A stretch of 64,000 bases of DNA. It comes from Linnemannia elongata. Its lineage: Eukaryota; Mortierellomycota; Mortierellomycetes; Mortierellales; Mortierellaceae. The DNA lies in the NCBI GenBank assembly GCA_036320915.1, contig JAXBDG010000012.1, positions 2,034,501-2,098,500 of the forward strand. The letters run 5' to 3'. The notes under the pieces were generated by a model. It worked only from the letters and a program-made list of their open reading frames with translations, was not told the origin of the DNA and did not search any database. The position numbers and the translations under genes were made by a program. Shown piece after piece: positions 1 to 10,772 of this stretch. Numbering within the stretch: the stretch's first letter is position 1; the number at the start of each line of letters is the position of its first letter.

Positions 1-1523
1 TTGCCACCCTTGTCCTTCAAGGACGAGAACCCAATCTGAGCAACAATGGCTCCCAACTTGCCCATGCCGGCTGAGATACCGTGACCTGTGGATCGGTAAC
101 GGGTTGGGAAGACTTCTCCGGGGATGATGAATGTTGTGGCGTTGGGACCAAAGTTCTGGAAGAATTGAGTGAGTGCGAACAAGAAGATGAAGAGCACTGG
201 GGATTGGTTGTGGATAGGTCCATAGGCGAAGCCGAGGATACAGAAGAGGATACAGGACATGACGAAGCCCATGACTTGAATCTTGATGCGTCCAAGACGT
301 TCGATCAGGAAGACGGTGAACCAGTAACCGGGGACGGCTCCCAAGAGGACGATGATGGCTTGACCGACGGTGGCATTCCAGATGGTCTCGTAGGCGTTTC
401 CGGTGATGGGCGAGAAGTGGATAGAAGAGAGGATGAAGGTGTTGTTGAGACCGATGCCGTAGAAGGCCACGTCGAGGGCGAACCAGGTCATGGAGGTGCC
501 GAGCAGGACTTTGAAGGTTTCCCATCGAGAGAAGTAACGGACGAATTCGCGGAAGGTGCCTCCGTTGTGGTTGGCGGTGTTCTCCTTGGAGGATGCGGAG
601 AAGAGGGAGTTGTACCCGCCCGCGGCAGAGGCGGAGTTGGAGTTGTTCTTTTGGTAGCCACCGGAAGATTGGCCGATGGGACCGTCATCGCCGCCACCAC
701 CGAGAGCGTTGTTGTTTCGACGCGGGTGGACTCTAGAGTTGGCAGCACGGGCTTCAACTTCATCCCTATCGGACTGCAGCGCGTTCCTGGTCGTGGGGAT
801 GACTCTGTTGACATCGTTCTCGGCCTTGAACAGGTTATTCTCCACATCCAGGACATATCTAGGCGTCTCTGGAATCGTCAACCGGAAATACACCGCGACC
901 AAAGCTGGGACACATCCCAACCCAATCAACAACCTCCACACATAATCCAAATTCCTTGGATCCTCAATAATCATCCCCTTGAACCCCAACAGCAGCACAA
1001 TAGCAACAAGCGCTGTGGTAAGGTACCCAAACCCTTGCATCGCAAAGACTGCGGCCATCATGGCACCACGACGGTTGGTAGTTGCAAACTCTGAGGTGAT
1101 GACGGCAGAAAGCGGGTAGTCGCCTCCGACACCGACGCCGAGGATGAACCGCCAGACCATGATGGCCCAGGGGAGGGATAGGCCGTAAGCGTTTCCGCAG
1201 AGCGCTTGACCGAATGTTGCGACGATGATGATGACTAGCTCCACACCGTACATCTATTTTGTTTTTGTTGTCAGGGGTGTAAACAGGGGGGGGGAGGTAG
1301 AGATTAAAAAAAACGTGGGAGGAGATGAATCAATTAGAGGAGTGTTATGAGGCATACATTGCATGAATCCCCCCAAATTAATCTTCACACACCCACCCCC
1401 TCCACACTCAAATTTACAGAAACCACAAGTACACCCCCTTGACCCCCCACATTTTACCCAAAAAACCAAAACCAATCCAAAAAGCAACAACTAAAAAAGA
1501 CAAGAGAGAGATAGAGTAAAATG

Positions 1524-1564
<41 letters not shown>

Positions 1565-2278
1565 TACACGTTTACGACCAAGTCGATCCGCCAAATACCC
1601 AAACCCAATCTGCCCAAAGAATGTCCCCACACTCGCCGCAATCTTTAGACCCGCATCAATGTCCGCAGGAACACTGTTCTGATTATCGGCAAAGTATACG
1701 AAACCAAGCATGGGCGAGACCAAGTTGATGGCAAACAAGTCATAGGCGTCGGTGAAGAAGCCTACACCGGCGACCATACAGGCTCGGACGTGGAACCAAC
1801 CGAAATCGGCGTTATCGATCTTGGCGAGCGTGTCGAGACGACGGTTGCGCGGGTCGTCTTGGTAAAGTCCACCGCGGGAGAAATCTGTAGAGGTTGGTTG
1901 TTGGTTGCTGTTGTTGTTGTTGTTCAAGGCGTTGTTGTTGTTGTTGTTGGAAGAAGAGTTATAACGGGGTCCAGAGCCAGGTGTAGGAGTACTAGAAAGT
2001 CCATCATAATACCCATCACTCAACCCATTATTGCTCATCAACGGCCTTGTCGCAGAATGAATTGGGTAATTGGAGGAAGAAGAAGAGGGAGAGAAGGATG
2101 TAGGAGGGTAGGTGGGTGAGAGAGGGGATTGGGGTCTGTTATGGGAGGGGGAGGATGAGGGGAGGGGGGTTGCGCCGCCGCGTCTTGGTGGTGGTTCCAG
2201 GGACTGGGGGAAGGACTGCATGGCGTACTCCTGTGGGTGGTGCTGCTGTTGGTTATTGTGTTGGTAGTTGTTGCTCAT
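1..2278 (-). CDS. PHO84-type H+/phosphate symporter (MFS), 3' part off the window
   Basis: Plasma-membrane phosphate:proton symporter of the major facilitator superfamily. Two exons are visible: 1568-2278 and 1-1253, joined by a 314-bp intron (donor GTAAGT, acceptor ATAG) that contains a roughly 40-nt homopolymer. The start at 2278 gives MSNNYQ. The conserved core begins near residue 148 with LDTLAKIDNADFGWFHVRA and FFTDAYDLF. Exon 2 carries GRKR/MYGVEL across the splice and the family signature GVGVGGDYPLSA. A long Asn/Ser/Gly-rich loop lies between the two six-helix halves, and the segment ending in SSLKDKGG runs off the window. Oddities are a Gln/Ser/Pro/Asn-rich N-terminal extension of about 145 residues, much longer than in yeast Pho84, and a second in-frame Met (MSNNGL, residue 81) that could be an alternative start. 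The family call is secure; the C-terminus is not seen. Confidence 0.93.
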
Positions 2279-5200
2279 GTTTGCTGGCTGTGTTGTTTTG
2301 AGTTGGTGTTCAGAGGGAGAAAGGAGGTGGAAGGGGAGGGTGAAGAGTGAGAGTTGGGGAGAGAGAGAGAATCGATGTGGAGATGAAGGGACGTTACAAT
2401 GGTGTAAAGAGGGAAGGAGTAAAAAAGAAGTGGAAGTAAGAAAGATTAGGACGGAAGATTGTACAAAGAGGAAAATGGAACACTGCGAAAGGGTTCGGAG
2501 GGTACCAAGAACAAGAAAAATGGAAAAATGAAGGAAGGAGGATAAGGAAGAATGGGTTCCTTTATGAATGAACGAAAATGAAGGAGAGATAGGAAAAAGA
2601 AAGAAGAGCAAAAGGAGTGACAACGCCAACGCTGGCAAAAGTGGAAAACACCTTCAAGTTATAACCAAAAAAAAAAAAAAACAACAACTGGTCCCTTCAT
2701 CAAGCAACCAACAACAATGAACATGACCAGACCATTAACCACCTGTTCACCGTTCACCATCGCCTATCGGAAGGATAATGAATCGAAGGAATGAACAAGG
2801 TCCTTTACCTTTGTTGCACAAGAAAATACAGCCGTACCCACAAAAAGAGACAAACAGCTCACATTTTTTTTTCCTTTCAACTGTTCCAACAGTTCAACAG
2901 CAACAAACAAAAGAAAAAAAAAGGAGATCCGCCCAGAACAAATAAGATTTTTGAATGACCGCAGCGGGTGTGTGCACGTTGCGGCCTCCCGGGAAACCAC
3001 TGGTTGCTCTTTACTTCTTCCATTCACATAAATCTTTGTCTTTGCAATACGCCCATACACATCACACTCTCACACACCTCGTACAAATACACACACATAC
3101 GCTGCATAGTGGGCAGGCAATGCAAGGTGTAATACAGGAAGGAACAGAGTCGACTTTTTTTGCTCACAAGCAACAAACAAACCTGCACCTTTTCCTCTCT
3201 CTGACACATACCCACATACATACATACATACACTTTCAACTCACGCTGAGCAGAGGTAAGGGTGCCCCCTGTTGAAATGAAAATCGAAAGAAGGCTAGAC
3301 AACATGTCGCTCATACATTAACCATGTAACCATGCAATCATGCAATGCGGGCGACCTTGTAAGAATGTGTGAGAAGGCAATTGGAAGGAAAAGACGGCGC
3401 GCAACCAGACGGTTGGGGGAATCGAGGAGAGTAGAAATCGTCGGATCGATAAGGCAGGGAGATCTCTCAACTTTTACATGATGGTAGAGAGATGGAAAAG
3501 GATACATGATAAAATTCTACTTTTTCGATATTGTCACGACATTTCAAGGACAACAGTTGTTGGGACGGGATGCCCTCTTCGAGTCCAGACAAGTAAGAAA
3601 AAATTTACGAGGAAAAAATAGATGTCCAAGTTGACAAGCGGATCCCCTTTGTGCTTTTTTTTCTTTCTTTCTGAGCGTTAGTAATATGATCAGGGTGCAC
3701 AAGTGAACCAAGAATTTTGGTCCACGATGTTGCTATGACTGGCAATGAACACTCCCATGCCTCACTCCTCTCCCCCTTCCCCCACGACCCACGAGAGTGC
3801 CTTGTCAAACAATCGCAAGCAAACAGGAGGTGGTCAGTCGATGAAAATGCAAAGTCTTCTAGACTGACCCACACGGCGATCTTAACCCCAACTCTACCGA
3901 CGATGTGTACAGGAGACCCCGTTGTGGTTGAGTAACCCAAACAAGGAAAGAAAAGAAAACAACTGACCCCTATCGGTCCCACACGTTGCTCAGATACTTG
4001 ATTGCGATTGGACCACTCGCGCCTTTGAAGATAATTTGTGTTTACCAGGGATTGTGTGTTTATTTTTTTGGAGGGGAAGGGGAAGGGGCTCGAACCACAA
4101 TCGCAGCCAAATAACCTTCTTTTTTCATTTTTGAGCAAGGAAGAGGAACTGAGGGAGGGAAGGCGCTGATGAAAACCGGCGGGGCGTCCGTTCTTTTCTC
4201 CGGCTCATACCAAAACAAATATGAGAGACTCAGTGAAAAAGATAGAACGACAGGACGTCCATTCAAATGCAAATTGTTACCTTTGTGAGCCAAGGCGGAG
4301 ATAGATGGTAGTATTGGTATCGGTAGGTATGAATGAATGAAGTAATGGAAGGAAAGACTGGACAGGGCTAGCCAACAAAGAAAAGAAAAAAAAGATGAGC
4401 AGTGGGTGGTGGTGAAGAGGGAAGGTACTCGTAGTTCCAGCCAATGATCGTTCAATACCGAGACTGCACAACAATTTTCTTGGACAAAAGTGAGCGAGCA
4501 CTGAAAAAGGAACTTGACCTTAACCTTATTTTTTTAGAAAGAGATACATGTGCTAAAATGACAGGGATTAAGGTGAGGCAGGGTAGATGATCATGATGAG
4601 CAGCTCCTTTCTTTCTTTTCTTCAAGTTCTTCTCGTGGCTGTAAAGAGGATAAGTGCAAGAAGGGCACTGCCGAGAAGTGAAGTTTACCGGGGAATTTTG
4701 TTGTTTACCCTCGTTCACGGTCTATGCATGCTATTTCGACCCCAAAGGCGCAGGTGACGGAATAAAAAAAACGCAGGGAGGGAGGCATACGCGATCGATG
4801 CGAGGCAATCAAAACAAGTGTTATTAGGGGCACGCCCATTCGCATTCGTGCTAGCGAAAATGAGGAAACGTGTGCAACTTTTCGTCTTCTCTCCTGCGCT
4901 TTGCTTCAGAGTCGTACAAGATTTAGAGCGTCTAGACCCCTTTCTCTTCCCGCACTTTTATTTCGTAGCTGTTGTCACAGAAGCATGGGAGATTGGTCAA
5001 GATGATGATGATGATGGATAATTGGTTCTTTAATGACATGTCTAGAGAGTGTTATTTTTCTTTGTTTCTTGCGACGTTTTACGCAACAGTTGCCTTTGGC
5101 TGTTTCTCACATATAGATCAAATTCAAACACGTTTACTACCACAACGGTTAATTATTTCTGGCGCACCCAAAAAAAAACTTATAGAATTGATAGCCGTGT

Positions 5201-5829
5201 CTTGTTAGAGTACAGGATATGAGCCATGCTCAGGGTACTCTTCTTCGCATTCACCCTAACTTACACTGATCAAGTAACAGAGAAGCCACCAGAAAGCAAA
5301 TAAAGATACAGTTATTTTTCTTTTTTTATTTGGCCCAGCAGATGAAGAATGGCGAGATAAAAGAAACGTTAAGGAAAGAGAGAAAACGATATGCAAAATC
5401 GGATGATTGATCAACATCCGAGACGAATATGAAATGAGACATCCTTGATGACGATCATTTTTTTGTTGCTATGTACCTGAGCTGGAAGTAAAAGGTAGTA
5501 TGTAGATTTACGTGTCTAAAGTAATTGGCAAGTGATTTTTTTGGACTCTGATTAGAGCTATTAGCATAGCATCGTAGGACGTTCCTGCGTGCTAGCGATG
5601 CGAAAGTGCGACCAAAAGGGTAAAGGAAAGAGTGGAGAAAGAAGGACATTGTGGTTATTCAGACCAGAGGTGACAAGGCGGGATGGCTCGAAAATCGAGA
5701 TGGTTCGAGAGGGCTGGCAATTCAACCGCAATTCTTACCAAACCAATTATTAAACCATACCCTTTATTTGAGATCAATTCTGAATCATCCACGAAGGACT
5801 ATGCGGCATTTGAAGGACTTCTGGGTTTT
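2279..5829. other. Gene-free stretch upstream of the phosphate transporter
   Basis: I see no coding region that I can support here. Short open frames occur on both strands but are low-complexity (Phe/Ser/Leu-rich) and lack domains or sensible splice sites. The part next to 2278 is presumably 5' UTR and promoter of the transporter and is purine-rich on the plus strand. One GCACGTTG core (2974-2981) resembles a bHLH (Pho4-type) site, but a single core in 3.5 kb is not evidence of regulation. Confidence 0.5.
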
Positions 5830-6117
5830 TTAAATCGTACGGGGATAAGTTCGATGAAAATAAAGGCACTTATAAAAATATCTGCTTCTACTGTGCGAAG
5901 TAGGCAGACACCAGCCTGTGTACATGTTAATAGCCCCTTCTGTTCCAATAGACGCCTGTGAACTCATCGAATAGCATGTAGCCGCCATCTGCGGTATGTT
6001 GAGCGCTATGCTGATCATCCTACAGAATGTAGACATGGCAAGACCACCACCCTTACAGGCAGTCTGGCATGTTTCAAATGCGGGTCCTGCTTGTGCTGAA
6101 GCAAGCAACAGTAACAT
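5830..6117 (-). pseudogene. Possible decayed small Cys-rich secreted protein
   Basis: A short open frame starts MLLLLASAQAGP, with a clipped signal-peptide-like start directly preceded by an in-frame stop. It continues with an AGP..xCQTAC block that resembles AGPLAYGICQTGC in the intact gene at 9252-9509. After about 50 residues the resemblance ends and the reading becomes unstructured. The signal-like segment is much shorter than in the intact gene, and the second half of the Cys pattern is missing. It lies just outside the left arm of the inverted duplication, so it need not be the direct partner of the gene in the right arm. It may be a paralog relic or a chance frame. Confidence 0.35.
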
Positions 6118-6119
6118 TA

Positions 6120-6290
6120 GCAGTAATCATATGGTCCTATACATAGTTGCTGGGTAGACGAAGGGTATGTAAGAGTCGTTTGGGTGAATAAATAGGCGAC
6201 GTGTGGGTAAGGAAGGTAGAAAGGACGGAATGAGAGCTGGAGGACTGGTTGCCAGCAAGGGTGAATGAGAGATAGTGAGTGAGAGAGAGG

Positions 6291-6339
<49 letters not shown>

Positions 6340-7740
6340 TGGGAAGAGGGTACTCGTGAATGTAGCAGTATCAGTGAAAGTAATGAAGAGTGAGAAGGAG
6401 TGAAGAAGATATTTGAGAAAGAGTACAGAAACAGATGAAAAAAGAAGAGAAGAAACAGGAAAGCGCTGAGAACAGTGAAAGAGTGTCAGGTAAGAAAATA
6501 GGCAGTTACAGAGTTACACCTTAAAATGGATTGATAAAGTCCTTTCATATATATAATGCCTTACAATTGTCTGGCCAAGATGTGGAAGTGAATGCGTTGG
6601 TTATGCAGGTCCTTGCGGGAGGTATCGTGAGCGTTCTTAATAGGTGTCTTCTGCACTATTGCAAGGGTTCTGCGACGGAGAGTGTTCGTGCAGAGGCACT
6701 TAGGATGGTGTTTGCAATGGTTCTTGCAGTAATTATCCTGAGTCCTTAGCTTTAAGACAGAATCATATGTATACAAATACACAAGTTAGATGCAGTAGAA
6801 ACATCAGATGCAAGACACTGCTACCCTTATCTATTGCCAGGGAAGTGCGGGCATAGAGCCTTACGAGGATGGTTCTTGCAAAGGTACTTGATATAGGTCT
6901 TGTAGTGGTTGTGTGATCAGATTTGTGTCGGCGAGAAACGTGGAGGGCGGATGAATGGGATGCAGAGAAAAAAAGTGAGAAGAAATACCAAAGGATCTGG
7001 GAGTACAGCGAAGAGGAAGTGAGTCTGGAGTCTTGAAGAGGTTGGCTGATGGCGGGTATGGGCAGCTAGAAAGTGCTGCACTTTTTTATATGCGATGAAA
7101 GTCTGAATCATTTTATGTCTGCGCCATCTCAGTCTTGATCCGTCCTCTCGTGAAGGGGGATCTCCTTTGCCCTTGCGGAATCTTGTCACGCCTCTCCCTT
7201 TCTCCCTCTCCCGACACATGCGCCTCCTCTTCGCCGTCAACAAACATGTAAATCATGCATATCTACTTTCAAGGCGCTCTGGATTTTGTACCATGTATGT
7301 CCTCGCGCGCCTTTTCTTTGTGTGCTCGCTGTGCATTATTTTTTCTTTCGCTTCCGCGTCCACGCCCTGTGATTTCATTACCACGTTCTGGCACGTTCTA
7401 TATACCGCATTTTCAGTTCATGCACTGTGATTTTTTTGATAGTCATAAACATCCAACCCCGCTTCCACGTTCAAGCGTAGCATTTCTTGTCGCATCAAAT
7501 CGCGAATTGAAAAGAACCAAAATCGCGATAAAAAAACGCTACTCATGCGCTGTGCATGTTTTCTTATTTTGTTATTTGAGCCTTCATAACTCTCTTCCTT
7601 CGCTCAAGCGCTGTGCATACGTTTCCTCTAACTTTGCCACCCCTGGCCACTTTTCTCTTTCTAGTACTATGCCCTCTTTCTTTCCTCTCGCTGCCCACGC
7701 CCACGCACTTTCCCATACCTCATTTTTGTATAAAAACAAC
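6120..7740 (-). repeat. Left arm of a long imperfect inverted duplication
   Basis: Read on the minus strand, blocks of this segment match the plus strand of 8760-9825, and its inner part matches the minus strand of 8430-8760. Matching landmarks include the GTCTGCGCCATCTCAGTCT block (near 7100 and 8830), the AGTCTGGAGTCTTGA block (near 7025 and 8910), the ACCATCCTCGTAAGG block (near 6870 and 9095) and the CAAACGACTCT block (near 6180 and 9775). The arm also holds extra DNA, including a GT microsatellite, and lacks the Cys-rich gene present in the other arm. Identity was judged by eye, not calculated. Confidence 0.75.
6293..6342. repeat. GT microsatellite followed by GA-rich tract
   Basis: About 17 GT dinucleotides are followed directly by GAGAGAGAG. 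It lies inside the left arm of the inverted duplication and has no counterpart in the right arm, so it probably expanded after the duplication. Confidence 0.9.
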
Positions 7741-7969
7741 CCTCTTCAACATCGGCTCCAACTAAAGTGCAAATCAAAAGAATTACTCTGAAGTGACTGA
7801 CTTGTGTGACTTACTTTAGGCACAATATATTAAAATGTGAGGAAATGCCCAGGTCCCTCCTAGCCCCCTCCTTTGGTCCCGTCTTCCTGCTTCTTCATCC
7901 TCATTGACGTCAGGAAAGTAAAAAAAATATCGTTGACATCATCTGGTCTTTTCGCCTGTTCTCAGAATG

Positions 7970-8275
7970 GTACGGCATGGATCCTATGGCATCGATCTTT
8001 CAGCAGGACAAATCTCGCGTACATCCAGAAAAAACGCGGTGTAGCAAATGCCTTGGTGATCAGGTGTTTACTATTCTCCACTGTCTAACCCAACTCTCCG
8101 GACCTCAGCATCTTCGAGCACGTCTGGGGTTACGTAAAAAAAATGTTAACTCGGCCCAGTATGAGCAGGCCTCGGGAAGCATGGGTGAGCTCTGGGAACG
8201 CGTGCGGAATGTTTTGGACAAACATTCCCTTGGAACTACCTGTACTACAGCATGACGATGCACGAGGGACTTTGC
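7970..8275 (+). mobile_element. Tc1/mariner transposase remnant (C-terminal part, frameshifted)
   Basis: Three overlapping frames together give the end of a Tc1/mariner-type DDE transposase: FQQDKSRVHPEKTR (compare the family FQQDNARVH block), then PNSPDLSIFEHVWGYVKK (compare SPDLNPIEHVW, which carries the third catalytic acid region), then ELWERVRNVLDKH (compare ELW.RV...WD.IP). At least two frameshifts separate these blocks, and the N-terminal DNA-binding part is absent. It lies in the unique centre between the two inverted arms, followed by a poly-A run at 8278-8293. It is not functional. Confidence 0.8.
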
Positions 8276-8429
8276 TCAAAAAAAAAAAAAAAATGGCCGA
8301 AATCATAAAAACAATCGATCATTTTTATTCAGCGCTCTACTTGCGGAGACCGAAAAAATGGGGCATGAAAACTTGCAATACGCACAAAGATCGCAAAAAA
8401 AAAATTGTATAGTTCATAGCGTGGTATGA

Positions 8430-9825
8430 GAACGTACGTGGTGTGGGCAACGAGAGGAAAGAAATATGGACGACACAGAGGGAGAAAAAGGGCATGGGTG
8501 GCAAACGCAGAGGAGGTTTATGCAAAGTGCATGAACTGTGGTAACGAACGCGCAGGGCTTGAACAGAATAACCGGGCAAGGGTGCGGATGCAAAAGCAGA
8601 AAACAGCAAAAAAAAAAAAAAAAAAAATGCACCTGCGCATAAATAAACAATGCACAACTAGCGCACAAAGAAAAGATGCACGGGATTATACAAGGATTTA
8701 CTTGGTATATAGACCAGAGGTTCTTAAAAGCATATATGCATGATGTGCATGTTTGTGTTGAGAAGGTGTGAGTGTGACCAACAAAGGCGAAGGATATCCC
8801 CCTTTCATGAGGGGAAAGATCTAGACTGAGATGGCGCAGACATAAAAATTCCCATATAAAAAGAGTCGCAACCTCTGGCTGCCTATCTCCGTCATCAACC
8901 AACCTCAAGACTCCAGACTCAGCTCCTCTTCTCAACACTCCCGGATCCTTTGGCATCTCTCCTCATTTCTTTTTTTCTCTATATCCTTTTATCTTTTCGG
9001 CATCCACATTCCCTCACCGGCACAAATCTAATCGTACTCAAACTTACCCTCGCAACAACCGCTGCAAGAACCATATCAAATACCATTGCCAAGACCATCC
9101 TCGTAAGGTTCTATGACCGCACTTTCGCGATAATAGTTGAGGTGTAACTGTAATTTTTCTTCACTGACATTTCACTGCTCTTTATGCTTCTCTCCAAACT
9201 CTCTGCCCACGTAGCACAAGCTCGATATTTAGCTCTCTACTTTTTGCTGCCATGATTTTCCGTTCCATCCTCACTTACGTGGTGATCTTGTTCATGATCC
9301 TTGGGTTGACAAACGCAGGTCCACTGGCCTATGGTATATGCCAGACAGGATGCAACTCACTCGCAGTTGCATGCTACGGGGCAGCAGGCTTCACATTCGG
9401 CACCTTAACCGCAGGTGCTGGAATACCCGCCGTGATTGTTGCGTGTAATGCAGGGCTAGGCACCTGTATGGTCGGTTGTATTGCAGCCGGATTCGCACCT
9501 ACTCTTTAACCCTCATCCGATTTTTTAGTCGTAGCATAAGCTCTTCATAAAATTTTTTTTCTTCTCTTCGCATTCTTTTTCCTTCCTCTGTTTCTCTACT
9601 CCTCGTCTTCTTCTTTACTCCTCCTCTCTCTCTCTTTCTCTTTCTCTCTCTATGATGTACTCCAGAAATGATTCCTTCCTTCCTTCCTTCCCTTTCACTC
9701 TTGCTGGTAACCAATCCTCCTGCTCTCATTCCCTCCTTTCTTCCTTCCTTACCCACACGCCACCAATGTAACCAAACGACTCTCGCATATCCTCGTCTAT
9801 CTAGCACCTGTGACATCTTTTTTGA
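8430..9825 (+). repeat. Right arm of the long imperfect inverted duplication
   Basis: Partner of 6120-7740 in inverted orientation. Homologous blocks can be followed from about 8430 outward past 9060 and again at 9690-9825 (CTTGCTGG..AACCA, CCTTACCCACACG and CAAACGACTCT). Between the inner and outer blocks lies the Cys-rich gene 9252-9509, which has no equivalent at that position in the left arm. Either the left copy lost it or the right copy gained it. Confidence 0.75.
9252..9509 (+). CDS. Small Cys-rich secreted protein (85 aa)
   Basis: An intronless frame of 85 residues. Residues 1-22 (MIFRSILTYVVILFMILGL..) form a strong signal peptide ending near TNA|GPL. The mature part contains GICQTGC, VACYGAAG, a Gly/Ala-rich TAGAGIPA core, IVACNAGLGTC and CIAAGFAP. 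The paired Cys-x3-Cys and Cys-containing hydrophobic blocks are typical of a family of tiny Gly/Ala/Cys proteins seen in fungi and some protists and animals, which I recall being labelled zygote-specific or simply hypothetical; no biochemical function is established to my knowledge. It is probably secreted or membrane-associated, with disulphides. It sits inside the right arm of an inverted duplication with a pyrimidine-rich leader. The start is fixed by the signal peptide. Confidence 0.7.
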   Translation: MIFRSILTYVVILFMILGLTNAGPLAYGICQTGCNSLAVACYGAAGFTFGTLTAGAGIPAVIVACNAGLGTCMVGCIAAGFAPTL

Positions 9826-10271
9826 GAAGGGGAGTGTATCGCAGACGACAATTTCTGCTACAAAAGGGTAAAAACTGTGACTAGTACAGTACTATCTGAA
9901 CGATTACCATTGTGGGATAACGCAGTCATTTGTAGAGGCGGGCCCTGAAACTAATCAGGTCACAGCATCGATGGAGACCCATAAGGCGTCATAGAATAGT
10001 GTGAAAAAGACGGCGCTTATGAAGCTTGTAGTGACTATGCCGCAAACGGACGCTGTCATAACAGCTTTTCAATGTTAGCAAAACCAATAAAAACCATCCA
10101 TCAGCAAAATTGAATTGGTCGCATTGTTCGACATTTCGACCTGAAAGCATATCTTCATTCTCAATGCATAGGTGTCTGTGTTTGTTTCTACATGGTCAAG
10201 TAACAGCATCTTCATACAGGTGTAATATTTGTTCCAAGGTAGTTGTGTTTATTGTATGGCAGATATGGAGA
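9826..10271. other. Gene-free spacer
   Basis: No open frame or RNA that I can support. It lies between the outer edge of the inverted duplication and the 3' end of the minus-strand membrane protein gene, and probably includes that gene's 3' UTR. Confidence 0.5.
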
Positions 10272-10772
10272 TTATGAATGATCCGCAACCTTGCCGTTGG
10301 GCAACCCCCGCCGAGCAACCAAATACGTTAACACCATCTCAGGAAGAACCAAGAACCCCAACACCATTGACACCACAACCTCGGCAAACTCAATCGTACA
10401 AGTCATTTCTCTATCACAACCCTCCCATCCACTGGGAACTAGTACTCGAAACTTAATCACCAACACCGCCACCGAAAGCATTGCCAATGAGACGAGTCTA
10501 GATTCCTTGCCAAGCAAGGAAGGAAAGAGGAGAGAGTATGTGTATCCGAGTCCGAGGGCAAAGGCGCATGCGTAAGAGAGGATTGTGGGCCAGGGGTAGT
10601 CTTCGACTTGGTACCGGAGGTGGGACATGAAGTACCAGTATATAGAGAGGAGGATCATGTTGATGAGGCCGGTTGTGAAAGTCAGGAAGCGGAGGACTGG
10701 GAGGATCTTTTGGAGGAGGGGTGTTCGTTCCACGGCGGTAGTTGTGGTGTGTTTTGTTTGTGGTTTGCCCAT
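10272..10772 (-). CDS. Predicted four-helix membrane protein (166 aa)
   Basis: An intronless frame. I take the Met at 10772 (MGKPQTKH) because the longer upstream extension is Ser/Thr/Tyr-rich and looks like translated leader. Four hydrophobic segments are visible: ILPVLRFLTFTTGLINMILL, TILSYACAFALGLGYTYSLLF, LVSLAMLSVAVLVIKF and VVVSMVLGFLVLPEMVLTYLV. The topology (four helices, short termini, a Cys pair in the last extramembrane loop, GCDREMTC) recalls MARVEL- or tetraspan-like proteins, but I see no diagnostic motif. The function is unknown. The C-terminus is a short basic tail, LVARRGLPNGKVADHS. Confidence 0.6.
   Translation of the reverse strand: MGKPQTKHTTTTAVERTPLLQKILPVLRFLTFTTGLINMILLSIYWYFMSHLRYQVEDYPWPTILSYACAFALGLGYTYSLLFPSLLGKESRLVSLAMLSVAVLVIKFRVLVPSGWEGCDREMTCTIEFAEVVVSMVLGFLVLPEMVLTYLVARRGLPNGKVADHS

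Noticed and set aside
81..1094. Long plus-strand open frame (337 codons) rich in Glu/Asp/Gly
   Set aside because: It is the antisense shadow of phosphate transporter exon 2, which gives a textbook MFS protein on the minus strand.
3570..3600. TTCGAGTCC, like a tRNA T-loop
   Set aside because: No acceptor stem, anticodon arm or D-arm can be folded around it.
3605..4138. 177-codon minus-strand frame in the gene-free region
   Set aside because: Ser/Lys/Phe-rich without motif, and no splice context or homologous feature recognised.
7255..8956. Open frames of 178 and 180 codons (plus 7255-7791, minus 8414-8956) resembling each other
   Set aside because: The similarity is real but is explained by the inverted duplication; codon-level conservation is not evident and both contain simple-sequence Phe/His/Pro runs.
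9855..9990. Possible extra LSU rRNA scrap (AAAGGGTAAAA, TTACCA..GGGATAAC)
   Set aside because: Only short scattered words match and their spacing is wrong; below what I can support.
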